This document shows positions 45,754 to 53,590 of a stretch of 64,000 nt of DNA, piece by piece. Numbering within the stretch: position 1 is the first letter of the stretch; each line of letters begins with the position of its first letter. Under the pieces are notes generated by a model, which did no database searches, was not told where the DNA came from, and saw nothing but the letters and a program-made list of their open reading frames with translations. A program made the position numbers and the translations under genes. Source of the DNA: RBG-16-66-20 sp040752005 (GTDB lineage: Bacteria; Pseudomonadota; Gammaproteobacteria; Burkholderiales; SG8-39); contig JBFMFX010000015.1 in the NCBI GenBank assembly GCA_040752005.1, positions 1-64,000 on the forward strand. Reading direction: 5' to 3'.

Positions 45754-46044
45754 ATGAGCGACAAATCAACGCCTTGCGAGCTGGCGGCTAGAGGTGCGCC
45801 CCGCCCGCTCGATCGGGTCGTGGCCCGGATCCGCGAGAGGTATTACGGCCGCCGCACCGGCGAAGCTTGTGCGTACTGGATCCGCCAATTCATCTTGTTT
45901 CACGATCGAAGGCATCCGCGCGAGATGGGCGACGCGGAGGTGATGGCCTTTCTCGACCATTTCGCGACCGAGCGAGACGTGTCCCCGGGAACGCAGAATC
46001 CGGCGCTCTGGGCGATCCTGTTTCTGTACAAGGAAGTGCTGGGC
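45754..46044 (+). pseudogene. intI: Integron integrase (IntI-like) N-terminal fragment
   Basis: The first 97 codons match the N-terminal SAM-like domain of integron integrases: PRPLDRVVARIRERYYGRRT, YWIRQFILFHDRRHPREMGD, AEVMAFLDHFATERDVSPGT and QNPALWAILFLYKEVLG. Soon after VLG the frame shifts (near 46045 the phase changes to GQVPFLLEARERD and ends at 46115). The catalytic domain with the R-H-R-Y residues and the integron-specific insert is missing. It cannot recombine DNA. Confidence 0.8.
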
Positions 46045-46159
46045 AGGTCCCGTTTCTGCTGGAGGCTCGTGAGCGGGATGCATTCGGTTTGGCCGGCGCG
46101 GTGCGCTCGGCCTGAACACGGTTCAGGTGTGCGCCAAGCTGCTCGAGCTGCCTCGGGCT

Positions 46160-46740
46160 CGAAGGGCGTGATCACGGTGTGTTTCCCCCTCCGGCTTGCG
46201 CGAATGAGCGCCGCATACTTGAGTTTCAACACGGCGCGCTCGCCAAAGGCGTGAGAAATGACCTTCGTTCGTCGGTCTTCTTCGCCAAAGAGCCGCTCAA
46301 GGTGGTTGGTCGTGCGCGCCGCACGCCGGTGCGCGATCGGCGGCTCAAGATCCGCGATGCACGCCTCGAAGTCCTCCAGTAAGCCGGCCAGTGCGCTCAG
46401 GTAGTCGCGCTGGTACGCGGCAACAGATCATCACTGGCCATCTGCGCGGTTTTCGGACTGCCGGCCTGGTAGGCGGCAAGCGGAGCAGCCTTGCGCTCGC
46501 GCCAGACTTCGGCGGACACCCTGGATTCGAGGTTGCGGATCTCGTGCGCCGGGCGCCTCTGCCCAGGCTGCGAGGAAATCCCTCTTCGAGGGCACGAATC
46601 CACCCCCTCGGCGCCTTCGGTTGCTTCTCGGCGCGGGCTGACCGCGCTCGAAGTCGCCGCGCCCGAGCGCGTCCGGCTGCGCCCCCTTCGAGCGCCTCCT
46701 CCACGATCAGCCGTGCCGCCTGGCGCACCAGGCGCTGTGA
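46160..46740 (-). pseudogene. IS256-family transposase remnant with frameshifts and internal deletion
   Basis: Pieces of a mutator-type transposase lie in order on the minus strand but in several frames: RLVRQAARLIVEEALEG (about 46734), then IRALEEGFPRSLG, IRNLESRVSAEVWRE, AYQAGSPKTAQMASDDLL, YLSALAGLLEDFEACIADLE, ARTTNHLERLFGEEDRRTK and VISHAFGERAVLKLKYAALI (about 46230). The catalytic core between the first two pieces is deleted, and at least two frameshifts separate the others. No terminal inverted repeats or target duplication could be made out. Confidence 0.8.
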
Positions 46741-47131
46741 TCGGCCGGGACCTTTCCAGCAAGCGTGTCTTTCGATTCGTTGCGCGTGCTCTCGGGAGCC
46801 GGTACTCCGGCATCGGAATTGGGACTTCAATATGAGGCCGCGCTTGAAGCCGCGGCCGCGTCGAGTGCCTGCATCCCGCCCTCGACACGCGCGTTTGCTT
46901 CGTCCGTTGCGGGCGTGCCTTGCGCCCTGCTCGTCGGCCCGGGCGGCGTGGCGATCACGGTACCCGGCCGCCGGGCCAGGCGGGCCGATCGAGGTCACGG
47001 GCCGGGGATGGGACGAGGAGCCTACCGTCCTTCTTTCGCGCCTCGCGATCCCGGATGCTCGACGGCATGGTCAGGACCGGCAAACCTCGGGAGAACTGGC
47101 TCCGCGACGCTTGCCTGCCTGAGACAGTTGC
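46741..47131. other. No recognisable gene
   Basis: Between the IS256 remnant and the DoxX gene several open frames exist on both strands but none resembles a known family or shows a ribosome site. A short minus-strand text IEVPIPMPEYRLP may be an old coding fragment. Treated as degraded intergenic sequence. Confidence 0.5.
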
Positions 47132-47605
47132 TCAGCGAACGCCGAACACGCGGTCGAGCGACACCGGGCCGGCACCGCGCCCCGCGAGGTAGAGCAGCAG
47201 CCCGGCCCATGACAGATGAGTCGGCCATGCCGCCGGGTAGACGAAGACCTGGATCACCGCGGTCATCCCGAGCAGCGCGAGCGCCGAGAGGCGCGTGCAG
47301 AGCCCGAGCACGAGCAGGATCGGGAACAGGTGCTCGGCGTAGGTTGCAAGGTGCGCGGCGAGCTCGGGCGGCAGGCCCGGCACCTTGTACTCGTCGGCGA
47401 AGAGCGCGACCGCCGAGTCACTCACGGTCAGCCAGCCTTCGACTTTCGTGCGCCCGGAGGTGAAGAAGATGCCGGCGATCGCAAAGCGCGCGGCAAGGGC
47501 GAGGAGCGAGTGCCCGATCCAGCGCTCGAGCGTGTCCGCGGCGCGATTCCAGGCCGCGCGCAGCCTGCGCGAGCCGGAAGCGGTCGAACCCGCTGCGGTC
47601 GTCAT
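47132..47605 (-). CDS. DoxX-family membrane protein of the bufferin operon
   Basis: 157 aa with about four membrane segments: LALAARFAIAGIFFTSGRTK, LFPILLVLGLCTRLSALALL, GMTAVIQVFVYP and LSWAGLLLYLAGRGAGPVSL. DoxX proteins are frequent last genes in bufferin (bufABC) operons, where their role is unsettled; electron transfer or membrane redox partnering has been suggested for the family. Overlaps bufC by 4 bp, so it is coupled to the operon. Confidence 0.88.
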   Translation of the reverse strand: MTTAAGSTASGSRRLRAAWNRAADTLERWIGHSLLALAARFAIAGIFFTSGRTKVEGWLTVSDSAVALFADEYKVPGLPPELAAHLATYAEHLFPILLVLGLCTRLSALALLGMTAVIQVFVYPAAWPTHLSWAGLLLYLAGRGAGPVSLDRVFGVR

Positions 47606-48405
47606 CGTGTGGGGCCCTTCGGTGCGCGATCGGGGCTGTCCATCGGCCCAAAGGCGCCGGCTTCGAGCAGCTGCGCCATGAGGCGCGCCAGGTCCGCCTC
47701 GCCGTCCACCGCCAGGGCGGCTGCCGCCGCCTCGCCCAGCGTCCTGCCGGCCGCACACGCGTCGAGGAACGCACAGCCTGCGACATCCAGGCCGACGCTC
47801 TCGACGGTGCCGCGGGCGCGCACGACGAGCACGCCTTCCCCGCGCCAGTCGATCTCGGTCTCGCCGCCTTCGAGCGGATATCGGTTGCGCCGCCAGATGG
47901 TGGCGATGGGCTGCGCGTCGAACCACGCCCAGCGCGCGCTGGCGTGCGGCCGCAATACCGTGCGCGCGAGTTGCTCGGGACCCAGTCGCGCGACCGCGGC
48001 CGGATCGGCCGGCGCCTCGTCGGGCGCGACATGGGCCTCGGTCCAAAACCGGTCGACGCGCGCCACTCCCGGGAGATACGGCAGGTCGGCCGCCGGCTCG
48101 AACGCGGCGAGGAAATCGGCGAAGCCCCCCCCGTAGACCGCGAGCGTCGGCTGCCGGGGCAGACGGGTGCGCACGAAGATCGCCGCGGCCGCGCGAAACC
48201 ACTCCTCGCCGACCAGGCGCGCAACCGACGGGTAGTTGGCCTGCAGCGCGTCGATGCAACCTTTCATCACGGTATTGCGGTAGACGGCAAAGCCCGGTTG
48301 CGCGGCCAGGCGCGCGATCTCCGGCGGGAGGTCGTCTGCGCGCGGCTCGGTCGCGAGCAGAGCGCGTGCGAAACCGTCCTGGAATTGCCGCAGCGCAGTG
48401 CTCAT
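47602..48405 (-). CDS. bufC: BufC/HvfC-type partner protein (DUF2063)
   Basis: 267 aa. N-terminal DUF2063 domain (LRQFQDGFARALLATEP, FAVYRNTVMKGCIDALQANY, PSVARLVGEEWFRAAAAIFV, YGGGFADFLAAFEPAADLPY) and a C-terminal domain with winged-helix-like character (SVGLDVAGCAFLDACAAGRT). In bufferin and related RiPP pathways this protein partners the DUF692 enzyme and recognises the precursor. Overlaps bufB and the DoxX gene by 4 bp each. Confidence 0.9.
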   Translation of the reverse strand: MSTALRQFQDGFARALLATEPRADDLPPEIARLAAQPGFAVYRNTVMKGCIDALQANYPSVARLVGEEWFRAAAAIFVRTRLPRQPTLAVYGGGFADFLAAFEPAADLPYLPGVARVDRFWTEAHVAPDEAPADPAAVARLGPEQLARTVLRPHASARWAWFDAQPIATIWRRNRYPLEGGETEIDWRGEGVLVVRARGTVESVGLDVAGCAFLDACAAGRTLGEAAAAALAVDGEADLARLMAQLLEAGAFGPMDSPDRAPKGPTR

Positions 48406-49241
48406 ACCGCTTGTCGCAGGGGCCGGCCCAGCACGGTCTCGGCCCGCGCGCGCTCTTCCATCAGCGCGTCGAAGGCTGGAAGGTTGCCGTCACGCTCGAT
48501 CAGCGTCGGGCGCGGGCCGATGCGCGCGATGAGCCGATCGTAGAGCGCCCACACCGCGGGATCGATCGGCGCATCGTGCGAGTCGACGAGGAGTCGCGGC
48601 CCGAGGCACGGATCGACGCTGTGCCCGGCGAGGTGGATCTCCGCGACGAGCGCGCCGGGAAAGGCGTCGACGTAGGCTTCCGCCGAGAGCCCGAGGTTGC
48701 GCGCCGATACGTACACGTTGTTGAGGTCGAGCAGCAGGGCGCACCCCGTGCGCCGCGCGAGCGCTGCGAGGAAGCCGATCTCGTCCCACTCGTGGCCCTC
48801 GATCGCCAGATAGTGCGACGGATTCTCGAGCGCAATGCGGCGGCCAAGCACGTCCTGCGTGCGCTCGACGTTCTCCGCGATGCGCTGCAGCGCCGCGCTC
48901 GTGCGCGGGAACGGCAGCAGGTCGGGCCGGTATTCGCCCCGCCACGTCGACCAGGCCAGGTGCTCGGAGACGAGCGCGGGTTCGAAGCGCTCGACCAGCG
49001 CCGCGAGGCGCGCGAGGTGCGCAGCCTCCGGCGGCGCGTCCGCCGCGAGCGAGAGCGCGACGCCGTGCAGCGAGAGCGGATGGCGCGCGCGGATCGCCTC
49101 GAGCCAGGCGAGGCGAGGACCGCCCGCGACCATGTAGTTCTCGGCATGGACCTCGAACCACAACCCGTCCGCGGGCGCGGCGAGCGCGTCCTCGAAGTAC
49201 TCGGGTTTCAGGCCAAGCCCGGCGGACGCAGCCGAGATCAT
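48402..49241 (-). CDS. bufB: BufB, DUF692 multinuclear iron peptide-modifying enzyme
   Basis: 279 aa from ATG 49241, a TIM-barrel of the MbnB/TglH/BufB family that oxidises cysteines in a precursor peptide. Predicted metal ligands are all visible: FEVHAENYM, SLHGVALSL, VSEHLAWSTW, ALENPSHYLAIEGHEWDEI, LDLNNVYVS, AEIHLAGHS, VDSHDAPID and IERDGNLP. GLGLKPEYFEDAL near the N-terminus is typical. It lies 11 bp after bufA. Confidence 0.93.
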   Translation of the reverse strand: MISAASAGLGLKPEYFEDALAAPADGLWFEVHAENYMVAGGPRLAWLEAIRARHPLSLHGVALSLAADAPPEAAHLARLAALVERFEPALVSEHLAWSTWRGEYRPDLLPFPRTSAALQRIAENVERTQDVLGRRIALENPSHYLAIEGHEWDEIGFLAALARRTGCALLLDLNNVYVSARNLGLSAEAYVDAFPGALVAEIHLAGHSVDPCLGPRLLVDSHDAPIDPAVWALYDRLIARIGPRPTLIERDGNLPAFDALMEERARAETVLGRPLRQAV

Positions 49242-49252
49242 CGCCGCCGGGG

Positions 49253-49537
49253 TCAGCTCTTGATCGGCGTGAGCGAGCCCATGCCCTTCGGCGTCTTGAT
49301 CGTCGTACAGGTCCCCTTGGGGACGTACTTCCAGGCATCGCCCTGGTAGTCGGTCTTCGACGTGCCGGCGCAAGTGGTGCCCGGGCCGGCCTGACAGTCG
49401 TTCTTGCCCGCGAGCGAGACGCCATAACACTTCTCCTTCTCGCCCTTGATGGAGGCGCCCTTGTCCTGGGCCTGGACGGCGCCGGCGGCGAGTGCGGCGA
49501 TGGCAAGGGCGGTGGCGGAAAGCGCAGTGCGATTCAT
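49253..49537 (-). CDS. bufA: BufA, bufferin RiPP precursor (DUF2282)
   Basis: 94 aa with a Sec signal peptide (cleavage after VQA, about residue 23). The mature part has four cysteines, at 37, 48, 56 and 77, in the DUF2282 pattern: EKCYGVSLAGKNDC, TTCAGTSKTDYQGDAWKYVP and KGTC. In characterised bufferins the two central cysteines are turned into thiooxazoles that bind copper, and the peptide protects cells against copper. That chemistry is inferred here from family and operon. Unlike most RiPPs, the leader doubles as an export signal. Confidence 0.92.
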   Translation of the reverse strand: MNRTALSATALAIAALAAGAVQAQDKGASIKGEKEKCYGVSLAGKNDCQAGPGTTCAGTSKTDYQGDAWKYVPKGTCTTIKTPKGMGSLTPIKS

Positions 49538-49595
49538 CGTGCTGACTCCTTGGTGAGGTTGGGTGCGACCGCGCCGGTGCGGCGGGGTCTGTGAG

Positions 49596-49626
49596 CTAGT
49601 TCGCGCCTCCCGGACATTCGGTTACA
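49596..49626 (-). promoter_or_regulatory. ECF promoter of the bufA operon
   Basis: Minus strand: TGTAACC (49626-49620), 16 bp, CGAACTAG (49603-49596). Start of transcription is expected near 49588, giving a leader of about 50 nt before bufA. Identical boxes and spacer occur in front of the divergent sigma gene. The TGTAACC/CGAA pair resembles SigF-type ECF promoters of Caulobacter. Confidence 0.85.
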
Positions 49627-49664
49627 GTTCATGGCGCGATCTGCGGCCGATCCGCCCGACGGTC

Positions 49665-49695
49665 TGTAACCGGAGCGCCTTCTTGAGCGAACTAG
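49665..49695 (+). promoter_or_regulatory. ECF autoregulatory promoter of the sigma gene
   Basis: Plus strand: TGTAACC (49665-49671), 16 bp, CGAACTAG (49688-49695). The sigma start codon TTG at 49709 lies only 14 bp downstream, so the leader must be very short. GAGGA at 49700-49704 may be its ribosome site. Confidence 0.85.
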
Positions 49696-49708
49696 CGATG
49701 AGGACTGA

Positions 49709-50254
49709 TTGACCGCGAGCGAGGACCAGCTCAAGGACCTCGCGGTGCGCGGCCTCGATGGCGACGCCGGGGCCTACCATCGGTTCTTGGTCGAGCTGAG
49801 CGCGCGCTTGCGCGCGTTTCTCCGCCGGCGCCTCCCGCACGCGCCGGAGGAGGTCGAGGACCTGGTGCAGGAGACGCTTTTGGCCATCCACAACCAGCGT
49901 CACACCTTCGACTCGGCGCAGCCGCTGACGCCCTGGGTGCATGCGATCGCCCGGTACAAGCTCGTCGATTTTTTTCGTCGGCGGTCGCGGGAGAACCTTA
50001 CGCTCGAACCGCTGGACGGCGAGCTCGATTGCCTCTCGACCGCGGATACCGACGCCGCCGAGGCGCGGCGCGACCTCGCGAAGCTGCTCGACGCGCTGCC
50101 CGAGCGGCAGCGCCTGCCGATCGTCTACGTGAAAGTGCAGGGGCTCTCTGTCGTCGAGGCCGCTCGCCTCACCGGCATGTCGGAGTCGGCGGTGAAGGTC
50201 GCCGTGCACCGCGGCCTCAAGGCGCTCGCAGCCATGATCCGGGACGCGACGTGA
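49709..50254 (+). CDS. sigF: ECF sigma factor (SigF-like) controlling the bufferin operon
   Basis: 181 aa, TTG start. Region 2 (AGAYHRFLVELSARLRAFLR, EEVEDLVQETLLAIHNQR, PWVHAIARYKLVDFFRRRSR) and region 4 (LPERQRLPIVYVKVQGLSVV, LTGMSESAVKVAVHRGLKAL). Its GTG-started partner NrsF overlaps by 4 bp. In Caulobacter, SigF-NrsF governs a bufferin operon in response to copper and other metals; the same arrangement and promoter motif here support the same role. Confidence 0.9.
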   Translation: MTASEDQLKDLAVRGLDGDAGAYHRFLVELSARLRAFLRRRLPHAPEEVEDLVQETLLAIHNQRHTFDSAQPLTPWVHAIARYKLVDFFRRRSRENLTLEPLDGELDCLSTADTDAAEARRDLAKLLDALPERQRLPIVYVKVQGLSVVEAARLTGMSESAVKVAVHRGLKALAAMIRDAT

Positions 50255-50892
50255 AGACCGACGAGCTCGCGCGCCTGCTCGCGACCGGTGTCGAGAGGGT
50301 CGACCGCCGGGCTCCACTGCGCCGTGCGGGCATTGCCGTAGCCCTGGGCGTGCTGCTCGCCGGCGCGCTGATGGCGGGCTGGCTCGGCGTTCGCACGACG
50401 CTCGGTGAGGACGCAGGGGCGCCGATGCTGTGGGTCAAGTTCGCGTTCGTGGCCTGGCTCGCTGCGGCGGGGGCGATCGCGGCGCTGGGCCTCGCACGAC
50501 CAGGCGTACGGCTCGCACGGGCGCCGGTGGCGCTTGCAGCGCCGGTGCTCGGAATGTGGGTCCTCGCCGGGATCGTTCTCGCTGGCGCGGATGCGCCGGA
50601 GCGCGCGACGCTCCTGCTCGGGCAGACGTGGTCCACATGCCCGTTCAACATCGCGGTGCTGTCGCTGCCGGTGCTTGCCGCGGCGCTGTGGGGCATGCGG
50701 GGCTTCGCGCCGACGCACCTTGCGTGGGCCGGCGGTGCGTCGGGCCTCTTCGCCGGGGCGGTCGGGGCGTTCGTGTACGCTTTCCACTGCCCGGAGCTCG
50801 CAGCACCGTTCCTGGGTCTTTGGTACGTCCTCGGCATGCTGGTTCCCGCGGCGCTCGGCGCGCTCGTCGGGCCGCGCGTGCTGCGCTGGTAG
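50251..50892 (+). CDS. nrsF: Membrane anti-sigma factor NrsF (DUF1109)
   Basis: 213 aa, GTG start overlapping the sigma stop. A short cytoplasmic N-terminus (KTDELARLLATGVERVDRRA) is followed by six hydrophobic segments. Two conserved DUF1109 cysteines are present in WSTCPFNIAVLSLP and YAFHCPELAAPFLGLWYV; in Caulobacter NrsF these cysteines sense metals. Expected to hold the ECF sigma factor at the membrane until stress. Confidence 0.9.
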   Translation: MKTDELARLLATGVERVDRRAPLRRAGIAVALGVLLAGALMAGWLGVRTTLGEDAGAPMLWVKFAFVAWLAAAGAIAALGLARPGVRLARAPVALAAPVLGMWVLAGIVLAGADAPERATLLLGQTWSTCPFNIAVLSLPVLAAALWGMRGFAPTHLAWAGGASGLFAGAVGAFVYAFHCPELAAPFLGLWYVLGMLVPAALGALVGPRVLRW

Positions 50893-50921
50893 AGCGCCAC
50901 TGCGGACGCGGGCCTGCCGCG

Positions 50922-51150
50922 TCACCTCGGTGGCACGGCCCGCAGATAGATCGCGGAGTTGCGCGCCGGAATGACGCGTTCGGGCTTGCCGTCGCGCATG
51001 TCGGACCCTTGCGACACGACGTGTGTCCCCGGTTTCAGCTCGTCGATCAGCCCGCGGCGTGGCTGCAAGTGGATCCGCGGCAGCAGTTGGTGTGTCGCCG
51101 CAGCGGCCGCGAGCGCGGCGCGCGGCTTCGCGTATTGCCATCCGTACCAG
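50922..51150 (-). pseudogene. Methyltransferase C-terminal remnant
   Basis: Minus-strand text LIDELKPGTHVVSQGSDMRD, GKPERVIPARNSAIYLRAVP resembles the end of an exported methyltransferase domain such as that at 34832-35662 (LRPQILAMRPGTRIVSHSFT, MDDWEPD). The SAM-binding first half is gone. The whole 50893-51293 interval holds no other gene. Confidence 0.5.
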
Positions 51151-51293
51151 ACATCATGCGGAGGGCCGGCAATGACTCTCCTGCACGGCCCTGTGGTCGA
51201 GCTGCTTCGCACGCGCCGCACACCGCTCGTCGCTGTTTCCCCCGTGATCGTCCAGCCGCGCCTGGTTCGGTCTAGAAGCAAGCTCTCGGCGCT

Positions 51294-52226
51294 TTACAGC
51301 TGATCCGGCGTCTGCTCGACGACGAGACGCTCGCCCGAGAGCGTCGCGCGCAGCCAGCGAATGTGGGGCGAACCCCACACCTCGATGCGGCGCAGGCCCG
51401 GCAGCGGCTCGTCGTCCTTGAAGCGGTGGGTGTCGCCGTGAACCAGAGCCACGCGCCCGGGCATCGTCTCGGCGAGGCGCGCAAGGCGTGCGCGCAGCAC
51501 CTCGTAGCCGTCGCCGCCGGCGCGCGGCCGCACGAATGGGTTCGCCTGCATGAGAATGACGAGGAAGGCGCGGTTGCGCGCGATCGCCTCGGCTTCGCCG
51601 AGCCAGGCGAGCACCGCCTGCATGCGCTCGCCGGTCTCCAGCGGATCGCGGCCGAGGTTGTTGTGGCTCCCCGGGACATTCAGGCCGACGAACACCGCGC
51701 CGCCCGCCTCCCAGCGCACGTGCTCGCAGTACTTGCCCGGCTGGCGCGCGAACGAGGCAAGCGGCACCGGAACGCAGAAAAGGCTGCGCCACTTCGCGAG
51801 CCGCTCCAGCGGGTCGAATCCGGTGCGGTGGCAGTCGGTCCAGTCATTGTCCCCGGGAAGCAGCACGAACGGGTGGCGGAGGCGCGCGAACTGTCGCGCG
51901 CGCGCCTCGAGCCACTCGTCGGTGCAGGGACCGCGGCCCGAGGTGATGTCGCCGACGTGCGCGACGAAGGCGAGCGTCTCGGTGTTCATGCGCTCGATCT
52001 CGGCGTCGAGCAGGTTCGCCTGCGGCTGCGAATACGGCACGTCACCCAGCAGCGCGAAACGCAGCGCCTCGCGCGGCGGCTGCGGCGCGGCGCAGCCGCC
52101 CGCAACCAGCACCGCAAAGATCAGAGTCAGACCACGTTTTCCGGTCCCCGGCCGAATGCCGCCGGCTCGAGCAAAAACGGGTCTGATCCTGTTTTCAGAG
52201 GCCGTAGGCTTTTCTGAGGAGGGCAA
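51294..52226 (-). CDS. Calcineurin-like metallophosphoesterase lipoprotein
   Basis: 310 aa. A lipobox VAGGCAAP at about residues 41-48 follows a hydrophobic stretch (LTLIFAVLVAGGC), so the protein should be lipid-anchored; the preceding 34 residues are unusually long for a signal n-region and overlap the upstream gene by 32 bp, yet no later start exists. Metal-binding motifs: FALLGDVPYSQ, VAHVGDITSGRG, LLPGDNDWTDC, NVPGSHNN and LVHGDTHRFKDD. Substrate unknown. Confidence 0.78.
   Translation of the reverse strand: MPSSEKPTASENRIRPVFARAGGIRPGTGKRGLTLIFAVLVAGGCAAPQPPREALRFALLGDVPYSQPQANLLDAEIERMNTETLAFVAHVGDITSGRGPCTDEWLEARARQFARLRHPFVLLPGDNDWTDCHRTGFDPLERLAKWRSLFCVPVPLASFARQPGKYCEHVRWEAGGAVFVGLNVPGSHNNLGRDPLETGERMQAVLAWLGEAEAIARNRAFLVILMQANPFVRPRAGGDGYEVLRARLARLAETMPGRVALVHGDTHRFKDDEPLPGLRRIEVWGSPHIRWLRATLSGERLVVEQTPDQL
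52174..52197 (-). terminator. Imperfect palindrome at the end of the Fe-S oxidoreductase gene
   Basis: Minus strand GAAAACAGGATCAGACCCGTTTTT: AAAAC-GG pairs with CC-GTTTT and the right arm ends in a T run. It overlaps the Fe-S oxidoreductase stop and lies inside the start region of the metallophosphoesterase. Similar GGGTCTGA-type palindromes occur as dispersed repeats in many proteobacteria, so it may be a repeat element as well as a terminator. Confidence 0.5.
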
Positions 52227-53523
52227 GCGGATGCGCGGGGCGCGCCTGTGGTGCCTCGCCTCCCATGCCCTGCCGGATGTGGCGCGTGGCGATCGGGCAG
52301 TCGGAGCTCACCCAGTCGGGCGCGCCCGCGGCCATCTGGCGAAAGACCGGACTGCCGATCTTCATCGCGTTGCGGAAAAACTCGACCTTCACGCCCCAGG
52401 TGCCGTCGTGCCCCGAGCAGCGCTCGACGGTGTTCACCGTGGTGCCCGGGATCATCTCCAGCAGCTCGCGCGTCTTCTGCCCCATGTTCTGCACGCGCGA
52501 ATGGCAGGGAATGTGATACGACACCGTGCCGAGCTTTTCCTTGAAGTCCGTCTTCAGCAGCCCGTCCTTTGCGCGCAGGACGAAATACTCGAAGGGGTCG
52601 AATATCGCCTCCTTCACCGCCTGCACGTCCGCGTCTTCCGGAAAGAGCAGCGGCAGCTCCTGCTTGAACATCAGCGTGCAGGAGGGCACCGGCGTCATGA
52701 TCGCCCAGCCTTCGCGCGCGAGCTTCGCGAGCGGCGGAATGTTCACCTCCTTCAGCCGCGCCACCGATTCGAGGTCGCCGAGTTCCAGTTTCGGCATGCC
52801 GCAGCAGGCCTCCTTCTCCACCAGCATGCACGGGATCTCGTTGTGCGCGAGGATGGCGAGCAGGTCGTGTCCGATACCCGGTTCGTTGTAGTTGACGTAG
52901 CAGGTGGAAAAGATCGCCACCTTGCCCGGCGTGCGGCTGCCGTCGCGCACCGCGAAGCCGCCGGCGGGCGCCGCGGCAGAGCGGAACTTGCGCGGCGCGT
53001 AGGGCGGCAGCTCGCGCTCGTGATGCACGCCGAGAACCTTCTCCATCGCCATTCGCGCGGCGCCGTTGCGATTGGCGGCGTTCACCGCCTGTGCGACGAC
53101 CGGGATCGCCGCCAGTTTGCCCACCGCGTCGGTGGACGAGAGAAGCCGATCGCGCAGCTTGACCTCGCCCTTCCTGAACTTGATGGCCTTGGCGCGCAGC
53201 ATCAGGTGCGGGAAGTCCACGTTCCACGGATGCGGCGGCACGTACGGGCACTTGGTCATGAAGCACACGTCGCACAGGTAGCACTGGTCCACGACCTTCC
53301 AGTAATCGCTCTTGGCGACGCCGTCCACCTCCAGCGTGCTGGAGGCGTCCACCAGGTCGAAGAGCGTCGGAAACGCCGTGCACAGGTTCACGCACCGGCG
53401 GCAGCCGTGGCAGATGTCGAACACGCGCTCCATTTCCTTGAGCGCCTTGTCTTCGTCGTAGAACGCCTCGCTCTTCCAGTCGAGCGGATGGCGGGTAGGG
53501 GCTTCCAGACTTCCTTCGCGCAT
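52195..53523 (-). CDS. GlpC-like Fe-S oxidoreductase with CCG domains
   Basis: 442 aa. Two 4Fe-4S clusters at the N-terminus (CHGCRRCVNLC at about residue 38 and CYLCDVCFMTKCP at about 81), then two cysteine-rich CCG domains: CCGMPKLELGDL and the variant CSGHDGTWGVK. It resembles the GlpC/heterodisulfide-reductase-D group that passes electrons from a flavoprotein dehydrogenase to quinone. No dehydrogenase partner is adjacent, so the donor is unknown. It is separated by 67 bp from the acetyltransferase gene upstream. Confidence 0.85.
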   Translation of the reverse strand: MREGSLEAPTRHPLDWKSEAFYDEDKALKEMERVFDICHGCRRCVNLCTAFPTLFDLVDASSTLEVDGVAKSDYWKVVDQCYLCDVCFMTKCPYVPPHPWNVDFPHLMLRAKAIKFRKGEVKLRDRLLSSTDAVGKLAAIPVVAQAVNAANRNGAARMAMEKVLGVHHERELPPYAPRKFRSAAAPAGGFAVRDGSRTPGKVAIFSTCYVNYNEPGIGHDLLAILAHNEIPCMLVEKEACCGMPKLELGDLESVARLKEVNIPPLAKLAREGWAIMTPVPSCTLMFKQELPLLFPEDADVQAVKEAIFDPFEYFVLRAKDGLLKTDFKEKLGTVSYHIPCHSRVQNMGQKTRELLEMIPGTTVNTVERCSGHDGTWGVKVEFFRNAMKIGSPVFRQMAAGAPDWVSSDCPIATRHIRQGMGGEAPQARPAHPLALLRKAYGL

Positions 53524-53590
53524 GCGTTCAGCTTACCGGCAGGCGGTGCGCCGAGCAATCGGTGCGGGCGATCGCCGGCATAGCCGCCGG

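Noticed and set aside
46765..47463. Rightward open frame entering the DoxX gene from the IS256 side
   Set aside because: It lacks similarity to any family and runs antisense through the certain DoxX gene.
49698..49712. ATG-started four-codon mini-frame overlapping the sigma start
   Set aside because: ATGAGGACTGATTGA overlaps the GAGGA ribosome site and the TTG start. It could couple translation, but it is too short to call a gene.
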